Source of the DNA: Halalkalicoccus jeotgali B3
Lineage (GTDB): Archaea > Halobacteriota > Halobacteria > Halobacteriales > Halalkalicoccaceae
Length of the DNA stretch: 64,000 nucleotides
Assembly: GCF_000196895.1 (NCBI RefSeq)
Contig: NC_014297.1
Coordinates: 2,618,468 to 2,682,467, forward strand
Direction: 5' to 3'
Part shown: piece by piece, positions 17,169 to 24,251 of the stretch
How the letters are laid out: every line of letters starts with the position of its first letter
How positions within the stretch are numbered: position 1 is the stretch's first letter
Position numbers and translations under genes: made by a program
Notes under the pieces: model-generated
Seen by the model: the letters and a program-made list of their open reading frames with translations, nothing else
The model's database searches: none
Told to the model about the DNA's origin: nothing

Positions 17169-18104
17169 CTATAATTCCAACCGTTCAGCGATCCGCTCCA
17201 AGGACTCGACTCCGTGGACCTCGCCGGTCTCGTCGGGGACAGTCACGATCTCGAACGCCGGGAACGTCTCGTGGATCTCCGCGAGGCGCTTTCGGTGCTG
17301 GTCGCGCCGAGTGCGACAGCGCGAACAGCCCTCGTCGACGTCCTCTAGGACCTTGTTCACGACGAGCGTCTCGACGGGCATCTCGACCTCGTGCAGGCGC
17401 TCGACTAAGCGCTCGGTCTCGGCGATCGCCATGCGCTCGGGGATGAGGACGGCGCGAAACGCCGTGCGCTCGGGGTCCCGAAGCACCTCGCGGGCGCGCT
17501 CCATTCGCGCTTTCAGTTCGGCGAGTTCGTCCTCGCCGCCCTCGCGCCCGAAGTAGGCGGCGGGGCCCATCAGCATGCTCCGGGTCGAGGTCGCCATCCG
17601 GTGGAGCTGGCCCCGCACGGAGTCGGTGGTTTCGAGCGCGGCGTCGAGCACGTCGGGCAGTTCGAGCAGCCGAAGGGTATGCCCCGTCGGCGCGGTATCG
17701 AAGACGATCCGGCCCCAGTCGCCCGAGTCGACGTACTCGGCGAGCACGTCGAGGGCGGCGGCCTCATCACCTCCCGCAGGAATGCCCGAGCCGAACAGGC
17801 GCTCGACCTCGTCCTCCGAGAGGCTGATCCCCACGGCCCGGAGATCGCTCGCGATCGCCGAGACGATCGACTGGTAGCGGTCCGCGCGGCTCTCGGGGTC
17901 GATCTCGACCGCGAAGAGGTTCTCTCGAACGGCGCTCGGCTCCCCGTCGAGGGCGAGTTCGAACGAGTCCGAAAGCGAGTGGGCCGGGTCCGTCGAGACG
18001 ACGAGGGTGCGCTCGCCGCGCTTTGCGGATGCCAGCCCGGTCGCGGCGGCCATCGTCGTCTTTCCCACCCCGCCCTTCCCGCCGTAGAGGACGTGTTCTG
18101 TCAC
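17169..18104 (-). CDS. ArsA/Get3-family ATPase
   Basis: A 311-residue P-loop ATPase. The deviant Walker A GGKGGVGKTT is near residues 8-17 and the switch segment FDTAPTGHTLRLLELP near residue 136, both typical of the family. C-terminal EGCSRCRTRRDQH supplies the paired CxxC cysteines found in Get3-like members. Only one ATPase domain is present, as in archaeal Get3 homologues that dimerise, and no arsenic genes lie nearby, so tail-anchored protein targeting or redox chaperone work is more likely than arsenite pumping. I chose the GTG at 18104 because it gives the family's short TEHVLYGGKGG start. Confidence 0.88.
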   Translation of the reverse strand: MTEHVLYGGKGGVGKTTMAAATGLASAKRGERTLVVSTDPAHSLSDSFELALDGEPSAVRENLFAVEIDPESRADRYQSIVSAIASDLRAVGISLSEDEVERLFGSGIPAGGDEAAALDVLAEYVDSGDWGRIVFDTAPTGHTLRLLELPDVLDAALETTDSVRGQLHRMATSTRSMLMGPAAYFGREGGEDELAELKARMERAREVLRDPERTAFRAVLIPERMAIAETERLVERLHEVEMPVETLVVNKVLEDVDEGCSRCRTRRDQHRKRLAEIHETFPAFEIVTVPDETGEVHGVESLERIAERLEL

Positions 18105-18189
18105 GCACACGCTACGGGCCCCAGCGCTAAAGCTCCCACCCGGCGCCGAAAAGGTTGGTTTCAAGCCCGCCCCGTACGAGCGACGAGAC

Positions 18190-19365
18190 ATGACACGATC
18201 CGTCTGGCTGAAGGCCGACGACGCGGTCGGCGACTGGGACGCGCGCAGACGACGAATCACCGCCGGTCTGGAGGCCGGCGTCGACTGGGTGCTCGTCGAC
18301 GAGGCCGACGTCGAACGGGTGCGCGAACTCGGCAGCGTGAACGTCGCCGCCTTCCGCTCCGGCGGCGACGTCCACGTCATGGACGCCGAGGAACCCGAAA
18401 CCGACGCCGAGCCGGATGCGGTCGTCGTCGGCAAGAAAGGCGAGGGCGACGGCACCGTGGACCTCCCACAGGACTTCTCGGGCTCGGCGGACCTCTCGGC
18501 GCTGCGCCGGGAGGAGGAGGCCGAAACGGGCGCCTATATCAGGATCCTCGACGAGTACTACGAGGCGTTCGCCGAGCAGGCGGCCGATGAGGCCGACTAC
18601 ACCATCGTGATCGGCGAGGACTGGACGATCATTCCCCTCGAAAACCTGATCGCGAGGATCGGCGAGGAGACCGACCTGATCGCCGGCGTGCAGAGTGCGG
18701 AGGAGGCCCGCACCGCCTTCGAGACGCTCGAACTGGGTGCCGATGCCGTCCTGCTCGATTCGGACGATCCCGATACGATCCGCGAGACGGTTGCCGTACG
18801 CGACAGCGCCGAGCGCGAACAGCTCGATCTGGAGTGGGCGACGGTCACCGAGATCGCCCAGACGGGGAGTGCGGATCGAGTCTGTGTCGACACGGGCAGC
18901 CTGATGGAGCACGACGAGGGGATGCTCGTGGGCTCGATGAGCCGAGGCCTGTTTTTCGTCCACGCCGAGACCGCAGAATCGCCATACGTCGCCTCCCGGC
19001 CCTTCCGGGTGAACGCCGGGGCGGTCCACGCCTACGTGCGCACGCCAGACGGCGGCACGAAGTACCTCTCGGAGCTCGAAAGCGGCGACGAGGTCCAGCT
19101 CGTGAACACGGACGGACAGACCCGCGAGGCGATCGTCGGCCGGGTGAAGATCGAGAGCCGGCCGATGTTCCGCGTCGAGGCCGAAACCGAAAGCGGGGAT
19201 CGCGTCGCGACGCTGCTCCAGAACGCAGAGACGATCAAGGTCCGCACCCGCGAGGGGCGGAAAGCGATAACGGAGCTCGAAGCGGGCGACGAGGTGTTGT
19301 TGTACTACGAGACGGTGGCTCGCCACTTCGGCGAGGCCGTCGAGGAGCGGATCATCGAGAAGTAG
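18190..19365 (+). CDS. 3-dehydroquinate synthase II
   Basis: A 391-residue protein of the archaeal DHQ synthase II (AroB') family, which oxidises and cyclises ADTH with NAD to form 3-dehydroquinate. The N-terminal SVWLKADD, the central DTGSLMEHDEGMLVGSMSRGLFFVHAE and SRPFRVNAGAVHAYV motifs, and the C-terminal EAGDEVLLYYETVARHFG are characteristic. Together with the ADTH synthase at 14113 and trpCBA it marks this region as an aromatic amino acid locus, though three unrelated genes lie between. It overlaps the convergent zinc-ribbon gene by 14 bases. Confidence 0.93.
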   Translation: MTRSVWLKADDAVGDWDARRRRITAGLEAGVDWVLVDEADVERVRELGSVNVAAFRSGGDVHVMDAEEPETDAEPDAVVVGKKGEGDGTVDLPQDFSGSADLSALRREEEAETGAYIRILDEYYEAFAEQAADEADYTIVIGEDWTIIPLENLIARIGEETDLIAGVQSAEEARTAFETLELGADAVLLDSDDPDTIRETVAVRDSAEREQLDLEWATVTEIAQTGSADRVCVDTGSLMEHDEGMLVGSMSRGLFFVHAETAESPYVASRPFRVNAGAVHAYVRTPDGGTKYLSELESGDEVQLVNTDGQTREAIVGRVKIESRPMFRVEAETESGDRVATLLQNAETIKVRTREGRKAITELEAGDEVLLYYETVARHFGEAVEERIIEK

Positions 19366-19756
19366 CGTCGTCCCCGGCCAGCGGTTCGGTACACCAGTGA
19401 CAGAACTCCAGATCGAGCTCGTCGACCTCGCGCCCGCAGTTCGGACAGCGCCGACCCGTCTCGTGGCCCGCCGTCCGGTCGGCCTGCCAGTAGGCGTCGG
19501 CGGCGCTGAAGGCGATCACGACGAACAGGGCGATTTGGGCCTCGAAGGGCAGGTCGGCCGAGACCGCCATCGCGTCGCCGATCGAGGTGACGCCCTCGAC
19601 GAGGTCCTCGGGGACGAACAGGACCGCCGAGAGGACGACCATCCAGAACCAAAGCAGGGCTCGCATCCAGGCATGGAGGTAAACGTGGCCGAGACCGGGG
19701 AACGCGATCGACAGAAAGGCCGCGAGCCACGGTCGCTTGTGCGAACCCTCGCTCAT
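19352..19756 (-). CDS. Membrane protein with C-terminal zinc ribbon
   Basis: A 134-residue protein. Residues about 8-75 contain hydrophobic segments (WLAAFLSIAFPGLGHVYL; ALLWFWMVVLSAVLFV) and a third near ALFVVIAFSAADAYW. The C-terminus is a rubredoxin-like ribbon, CPNCGREVD...FCHWC. Haloarchaea have many such small TM-plus-ribbon proteins of unknown role, often with an FPGLGHxYL motif as here. The ATG at 19756 is the only sensible start. Confidence 0.8.
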   Translation of the reverse strand: MSEGSHKRPWLAAFLSIAFPGLGHVYLHAWMRALLWFWMVVLSAVLFVPEDLVEGVTSIGDAMAVSADLPFEAQIALFVVIAFSAADAYWQADRTAGHETGRRCPNCGREVDELDLEFCHWCTEPLAGDDATSR

Positions 19757-19797
19757 GGGGCGGACCTCGGACCCAGGGGTACTTAACCGACGCGGTC

Positions 19798-19941
19798 TCA
19801 GCGCCCGAGCACACGCAAGAGGACGCCCAGACCGACCACGAGCAACCCGAGTCCGATCCCGATGCCGGGGATAGGAACGGGAAGCAGGCCGATACCGAGA
19901 ACGATGCCGACGACGATCACGACCGTCGAGATCCGGACCAT
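19798..19941 (-). CDS. 47-residue hydrophobic membrane protein
   Basis: Translated by hand from the ATG at 19941 to TGA at 19798. The protein begins MVRISTVVIVVGIVLGIGLL and continues PVPIPGIGIGLGLLVVGL, ending LLRVLGR. It would form two short membrane helices joined by a Pro-Gly turn. It resembles the neighbouring 46-residue protein at 20000-20140 in length, start (MV.xS) and the LPxPGxG turn, which supports both being real. Function unknown. Confidence 0.65.
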   Translation of the reverse strand: MVRISTVVIVVGIVLGIGLLPVPIPGIGIGLGLLVVGLGVLLRVLGR

Positions 19942-19999
19942 GGTCGGTGGTTCCGCGCAACGTCCAAAGGGCTTGGGCCGGCGAGTGCGCCGGCGGCGC

Positions 20000-20140
20000 T
20001 CAGTAGCCGGCTTTCCACGCGAGGGCGCCGGCGACCGTCACCAGCAGCCCGAACAGGAGGCCGGTCCCTGGAAGCGGGACGATCCCGAACAGCACGCCGA
20101 CGATACCGACCGGAACGAGCACCGCAGAAGCCTTGACCAT
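20000..20140 (-). CDS. 46-residue hydrophobic membrane protein, paralogue of the next gene
   Basis: Translated by hand from ATG at 20140 to TGA at 20000. It begins MVKASAVLVPVGIVGVLFGI, then VPLPGTGLLFGLLVTVAGAL, ending AWKAGY. Two short helices flank a Pro-Gly turn, as in the 47-residue protein 58 bases downstream. The pair looks like a tandem duplication. Both lie upstream of, and divergent to, the AIR-synthase-like gene. Function unknown. Confidence 0.65.
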   Translation of the reverse strand: MVKASAVLVPVGIVGVLFGIVPLPGTGLLFGLLVTVAGALAWKAGY

Positions 20141-20180
20141 GCACGACCCATCCGGCGGCAGCCCAAAGGCGTTTGCCCGG

Positions 20181-20208
20181 CGACTGCAGGATCACCACCG
20201 CTAAGTAC
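20181..20208 (+). promoter_or_regulatory. CGACTGCAGG element and TATA box before the AIR-synthase-like gene
   Basis: CGACTGCAGG at 20181-20190 starts 49 bases before the ATG at 20230, and CTAAGTA at about 20201-20207 is a plausible TATA box 26-28 bases before that ATG. The 10-mer matches those at 14913, 16211 and 31791. Confidence 0.5.
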
Positions 20209-20229
20209 CACAGCATCATTGCTGGACCC

Positions 20230-21246
20230 ATGAGCGATCTGGGCAAGGTAGACCGCGCCTTTTTCGACGAGCACATCTACCCGAACCTCGGCGCCGATCG
20301 GGAGGACGTGCGACTCGCACCACAGCACGGCGTCGATTTCGGGGTGATCGACGCCGGCGAGCAGGTCCTCGCGCTGGCGACCGACCCCGTGTTCGTCATG
20401 CCCTCGCTGGGGTTCGACCGGGCGGCGTGGTTCGCGTTTCACATCCTGATGAGCGACGTCGCGGTCTCCGGACTCCGGCCGACGCACCTCTCGATCGACC
20501 TGAACCTCCCCGCCGAGATCACCGACGAGCAGTTCGCGACCGTCTGGGAGCGAATGCACGAGGAGGCCGAGGAACTGGGCGTCTCGGTCGTAACCGGCCA
20601 CACCGGTCGGTATGCGGGCTGTAACTACCCGATGGTCGGCGGCGGCACCGCGCTCGCGGTCGGTGACCCCGACGCGCTGGTGCGCCCGGACGGCGCGCGC
20701 GCGGGCGACGCGGTGATCGTCACCAAGGGGCCCGCGATCGAGGCGACCGGGCTTCTCTCGATCCAGTTCGAGGACCTGCTCGACGGGGAGGACCTCGCGG
20801 CGGCCAAAGAGCGCTTTTACGACATGAGCCCGGTGCGTGACGCGCTCGTAGCCTCGGCGGCCGGGCCCGTGAGCGCGATGCACGACGCCACCGAGGGCGG
20901 GGTCTACGGCGGCCTCCACGAGATAGCCCGGGCCGGCGAGGTGCGCATCGACGTCGAGCGCGAGGCGGTGCCGGTCATGGACGGGGTCGAGGAGACGTGT
21001 GCGGCCTTCGACATCGACCCGTGGATCTCGATCAGCGAGGGGACCCTGCTCCTGACCGTCGAGAGCGACGGCGCCGAGGCCGTGCTCTCGGCGCTCGAAT
21101 CGGAGGACATTCCGGCGGCGGTCGTCGGCGAGGCCTCGGCGGGCGAGGGCGTCTACTTCGACGGCGAGCCCGTCGAGCGCCCCGAACGCGACCCGTTCTG
21201 GGCGGCCTTCGAGAAGGGGATGGCAGAGCTGGAGGAGGCGCGATGA
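20230..21246 (+). CDS. AIR-synthase-related protein (PurM/HypE/ThiL superfamily)
   Basis: A 338-residue protein with the two-domain PurM fold. The N-terminal half has [10 protein letters not shown] and [16 protein letters not shown], the [20 protein letters not shown] segment lies near residue 125, and the C-terminal half has [16 protein letters not shown], the hallmark DxTEGGV..GL loop. This superfamily binds ATP and phosphorylates or dehydrates small substrates; HypE-like proteins are the nearest relatives, but no hydrogenase genes are nearby. Its stop overlaps the thiDN start by four bases, so a role linked to thiamine synthesis is a reasonable guess. The ATG at 20230 is supported by the TATA box. 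Confidence 0.82.
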   Translation: MSDLGKVDRAFFDEHIYPNLGADREDVRLAPQHGVDFGVIDAGEQVLALATDPVFVMPSLGFDRAAWFAFHILMSDVAVSGLRPTHLSIDLNLPAEITDEQFATVWERMHEEAEELGVSVVTGHTGRYAGCNYPMVGGGTALAVGDPDALVRPDGARAGDAVIVTKGPAIEATGLLSIQFEDLLDGEDLAAAKERFYDMSPVRDALVASAAGPVSAMHDATEGGVYGGLHEIARAGEVRIDVEREAVPVMDGVEETCAAFDIDPWISISEGTLLLTVESDGAEAVLSALESEDIPAAVVGEASAGEGVYFDGEPVERPERDPFWAAFEKGMAELEEAR

Positions 21247-22610
21247 GCCGCCAGCCGGCACCCCAGTCCCGGCCCGTGGCGCTCACCGTCGCGGGCAGCG
21301 ACTCGGGCGGCGGGGCGGGCGTGCAGGCCGACATCAAGACCATGGAGGCCCACGGCGTCTTCGCGACGAGCGCGCTCACTGCGGTGACCGCCCAGAACAC
21401 CCGTGGGGTCGAGCGCTCGCACGTCCTCCCCACGGCGGAGATCGACGCCCAGATCGACGCGGTGCTCGACGATTTCGAGGTGGGCGCGATCAAGACCGGC
21501 ATGCTCGCGACGGGCGAGGTGGTCGAACTGGTCGCCGACCGACTCGCGGCCTACGACGGATCCATCGTAATCGACCCGGTGATGGTCGCGACGAGCGGGG
21601 ATCGTCTGCTCGAACCCGAGGCCGAGGCGGCCTACGAGGCGCTGATCGGGGAGGCCACCGTGGTGACGCCCAACGCCGACGAGGCCGCCGTCCTGACCGG
21701 AACCGACCCCGAAGACGCAGACGACGCCCGCGAGGCCGGCGAGGCGCTCGTGGGGATGGGCGCCGAGGCGGCGCTACTCAAGGGCGGGCACCTGCCGACC
21801 GAGGACGTACAGGACGTACTGGTGACCGACGCGGGGAGTCGGGTCTTCGAGCACGCGCGGGTCGATACCGAGGCGACCCACGGTTCGGGCTGTACGCTGG
21901 GCTCGGCGATCGCCGCCCGCCTCGCACGCGGCGAGGCGCTCGACGGAGCGGTCGCGGGCGCGCTCGATTTCATGGAGCGGGCCGTCAGGTATCCGCTTGC
22001 CGTCGGCGAGGGGCCGGGCTCGATCCACCACCTCGCTGCGCTCCGAAACCGCGCGGCACGCGAACCGACGGCCGAGGAAGTACAGGAGATCGTCGAGCGG
22101 TTCGTCGCGGCGGACCTCCGAGGACTCGTCCCCGAGGTGGGCCTGAACGTCGTCGGAGCGACCCCCTACGCCGAGGGAGTGAGCGAGACCGCCGCCGTCG
22201 AGGGACGGATCACCAAAACGATGTCGGGGATCGCACCCAACAGAGGCGTGCGCTTCGGCGCGTCGAGTCACGTCGCACGCTTCCTGCTGTCGGCCCGCGA
22301 GTTCGCGCCCGACCTCCGATACGCGGTGAACTGCCGGTTCGACGAGGACGTGGAAGGGGCACTCGACGCGCTCGACGCCCCGGTCACGGAGTTCGACCGC
22401 GCGGCGGAACCCGAGGACGTCAAAGCAAAGGAGGGCAGCACGATGGGCTGGGGTGCCCGCCAAGCCTTCGACGTCGCGGAGACGCCCGCGGCGGTGATCG
22501 ACCGCGGCGAGGTGGGCAAGGAGGCCATCGTCAAACTGGTCGCGCCCGACCCCGAGACGCTGATCGAGCGGACGCTTACGGTTCACGGAGCGCTCGACGA
22601 AACGGTGTGA
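21243..22610 (+). CDS. thiDN: Bifunctional HMP-phosphate kinase / ThiN-domain protein
   Basis: A 455-residue fusion. Residues about 10-260 are ThiD, a ribokinase-fold enzyme that phosphorylates HMP and [21 protein letters not shown] near the start, [15 protein letters not shown], and the ATP/anion-hole motif [12 protein letters not shown]. Residues about 275-450 are ThiN, the archaeal domain that can join HMP-PP and thiazole phosphate: [22 protein letters not shown] and [15 protein letters not shown]. The ThiDN fusion is standard in archaea. Translation is coupled to the AIR-synthase-like gene. Confidence 0.93.
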   Translation: MSRQPAPQSRPVALTVAGSDSGGGAGVQADIKTMEAHGVFATSALTAVTAQNTRGVERSHVLPTAEIDAQIDAVLDDFEVGAIKTGMLATGEVVELVADRLAAYDGSIVIDPVMVATSGDRLLEPEAEAAYEALIGEATVVTPNADEAAVLTGTDPEDADDAREAGEALVGMGAEAALLKGGHLPTEDVQDVLVTDAGSRVFEHARVDTEATHGSGCTLGSAIAARLARGEALDGAVAGALDFMERAVRYPLAVGEGPGSIHHLAALRNRAAREPTAEEVQEIVERFVAADLRGLVPEVGLNVVGATPYAEGVSETAAVEGRITKTMSGIAPNRGVRFGASSHVARFLLSAREFAPDLRYAVNCRFDEDVEGALDALDAPVTEFDRAAEPEDVKAKEGSTMGWGARQAFDVAETPAAVIDRGEVGKEAIVKLVAPDPETLIERTLTVHGALDETV

Positions 22611-22626
22611 CTGAGAGCCTCAAGGA

Positions 22627-22632
22627 TTTTTT
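22627..22632 (+). terminator. T-run after thiDN
   Basis: Six T residues start 17 bases after the thiDN stop codon, enough for archaeal termination. The next plus-strand gene begins at 22646, so some read-through is possible. Confidence 0.4.
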
Positions 22633-22645
22633 GTCGGAATAACGA

Positions 22646-22840
22646 GTGGGGATCGTGGAGATACGCTACGAACGACAGTTTCAGTTGGTCGCGGTGGTGC
22701 TGCTCGCAGTTCTCGGGCTGATCGCGCTGGGGTTCGCCGGCGTGGTCTCTGAAGCGACTGTTCGCGGAGTCCTCGTTCCGGCCAGCACCGTCGCGGTCGT
22801 CGTGTGGCTCGGCGCGTGGCTCTGGAGTCGGTTCGGATAA
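22646..22840 (+). CDS. Small two-helix membrane protein
   Basis: A 64-residue protein starting with GTG. After a short charged segment (EIRYERQFQ) come two hydrophobic helices, LVAVVLLAVLGLIALGFAGVV and a second of about 18 residues ending AWLWSRFG. The start is uncertain: a second in-frame GTG lies 9 bases later. I do not recognise the family. The gene ends 8 bases before the convergent 5-FCL-like gene. Confidence 0.6.
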   Translation: MGIVEIRYERQFQLVAVVLLAVLGLIALGFAGVVSEATVRGVLVPASTVAVVVWLGAWLWSRFG

Positions 22841-22848
22841 CAGGCGAG

Positions 22849-23550
22849 TCAGGACTCGATCACACCCAGTACGGGAATCTCGTCGATCCGCTCCTTGGAG
22901 AGCGCGCTCCAGTCGATCCCGGTCGGTTTCTCCCCGGCCTCGGTTCGGACCACCCCCTCGGGCGAGACCACGAGGTCCATGGGCACGTCGTGGGCGTCGG
23001 GGTCGGGGGCCTCGGGGACCATCTGGATCCCGTGAACGGTCGTCGCCGTCGGTGTCTCGTCGCCCACCAGATCGAACTCCCGGAGGACCGCGAATTCGAG
23101 GTCGGAGTAGCCCTCGCCCTTGCCGATGCGGGTTCCCTCGGCGGTGACGGCCACGCTACCCGAGACGATCAGGTCTATTTCGGGTATCCCGTCGGGGCCC
23201 ACCGGGACGCCGTGTTTGGAGACCCCCGAGACGGTCGTCGCCTCGTCGATGTCGCGCACCTCGGCGGGATCGAGCTCGAGGAAGGGTTTCTCGCTTTTGA
23301 GCCGGGGCTGGGCCATATAGAGGGTCTTTCCCTCGCGAAGCGCCTTCCGACGCACGGGGAGCTGTGGCGCGTCGGGATTGGCCTTGATCGTTTCCGCTTG
23401 CCGCCACTCGGGCGTTTCGGCCAACCGGTCTGCGGCGTCGTCGGCTCCGGCGAAGTTGGGGATCCGACCGTGGGGCGGGAACGGAAAGCGCGCGATCCCC
23501 TCCGATTCGAGCGCGTCCCAGATCCGCTCGCGCAGGTCCTGTTTGTCCAT
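22849..23550 (-). CDS. 5-formyltetrahydrofolate cyclo-ligase-like protein
   Basis: A 233-residue protein of the 5-FCL-like family. The N-terminus is basic and acidic (MDKQDLRERIWDALESEG), and the fold signature GTRIGKGEGYSDLEFAVLRE lies at about residues 146-165, matching the substrate loop G.R.GKG.GY.D of the cyclo-ligase family. True cyclo-ligase activates 5-formyl-THF. Haloarchaea use folates, so this is possible, but the branch to which this protein belongs (MTHFSD-like) may have another role. It stands alone on the minus strand. Confidence 0.8.
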   Translation of the reverse strand: MDKQDLRERIWDALESEGIARFPFPPHGRIPNFAGADDAADRLAETPEWRQAETIKANPDAPQLPVRRKALREGKTLYMAQPRLKSEKPFLELDPAEVRDIDEATTVSGVSKHGVPVGPDGIPEIDLIVSGSVAVTAEGTRIGKGEGYSDLEFAVLREFDLVGDETPTATTVHGIQMVPEAPDPDAHDVPMDLVVSPEGVVRTEAGEKPTGIDWSALSKERIDEIPVLGVIES

Positions 23551-23597
23551 GCGGGCGATAGAGGGATGGGGGCCAAAACGCCGCCGGTCGCCGCCGG

Positions 23598-23608
23598 AGT
23601 TTTTTAGT
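23598..23608 (+). promoter_or_regulatory. TATA box of the cupin gene
   Basis: AGTTTTTTAGT is centred about 28 bases before the ATG at 23632, giving a leaderless or near-leaderless transcript for the cupin and zinc-ribbon genes. Confidence 0.5.
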
Positions 23609-23631
23609 GCCGGGCCGCGACTGATCGGCGT

Positions 23632-24003
23632 ATGTCCGACGGCTACAGCGCTATCGACATCACCGACGCGGACCGAACCCCCTCGGCCTCGTCGGGGACC
23701 GACAACGTGGACCTCGTCTCAGAGCTCGGCTGTACGGAGATGCGCCCGCGGGTCTGGGAACTGGCGCCGGGCGACGCGATGAGCTATCACCGCCAGCGCG
23801 AACAGGAGGAGTTCTACTACGTCCTCTCGGGGCCCGCCCGGCTCCGGATCGGTGACGAGCGCCTCGACGTCCCCGAGGGAACCGCGCTCAGGATCCCGCC
23901 CGAGACGCCGCGACAGGTGTTCAACGACACCGAACACGATCACCAGTGGCTGATCGTCGGGGCGCCGCCAGCCGAGGACGACGGCGTGGTGCTGGAGGAC
24001 TGA
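23632..24003 (+). CDS. Cupin-domain protein
   Basis: A 123-residue single-cupin protein. The two metal-binding motifs are visible: SYHRQREQEEFYYVLSGPARL (about residues 51-71, GxHxHxxxE-like with some change) and a second segment PPETPRQVFNDTEHDHQWLIV (about 89-109). Cupins of this sort bind a metal ion and act as isomerases, dioxygenases or sensors. It is followed without a gap by a zinc-ribbon gene. Confidence 0.82.
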   Translation: MSDGYSAIDITDADRTPSASSGTDNVDLVSELGCTEMRPRVWELAPGDAMSYHRQREQEEFYYVLSGPARLRIGDERLDVPEGTALRIPPETPRQVFNDTEHDHQWLIVGAPPAEDDGVVLED

Positions 24004-24207
24004 ATGGACCGGCGCTGTCCCGATTGTGGCGTGACGATGGACGCCGGAACGCTCGTCAGTGCGGTCGACCGCGAGGCGGTGAAGCTCCGGACCGAGGAGT
24101 CGGCCGGCGGCGTGCTCGGGAAACTGGGGATGCGCGAGACGCTGCCGGTCGAGGCGCGGGCCTGTCCGGAGTGCGGGCTGGTTCGACTCTACGCCGAGTC
24201 CGAGTAA
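24004..24207 (+). CDS. Small zinc-ribbon protein
   Basis: A 67-residue protein with two CxxC pairs: RRCPDCGV at residues 3-10 and RACPECGLVRLY near residues 52-62. The ATG follows the cupin stop codon directly, so it is co-transcribed. It resembles the nucleotide-binding zinc-ribbon proteins (PF20097-like) common in archaea, but the exact role is unknown. Confidence 0.75.
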   Translation: MDRRCPDCGVTMDAGTLVSAVDREAVKLRTEESAGGVLGKLGMRETLPVEARACPECGLVRLYAESE

Positions 24208-24251
24208 CACGAACCCGACACGGTTTTGGCCCCCACGGACGTTCCTCGGAT

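Noticed and set aside
17169-18104. Arsenite-pumping ATPase
   Set aside because: Only one ATPase domain, and no arsB, arsD or arsR nearby; the CxxC motif and length fit a Get3-like protein better.
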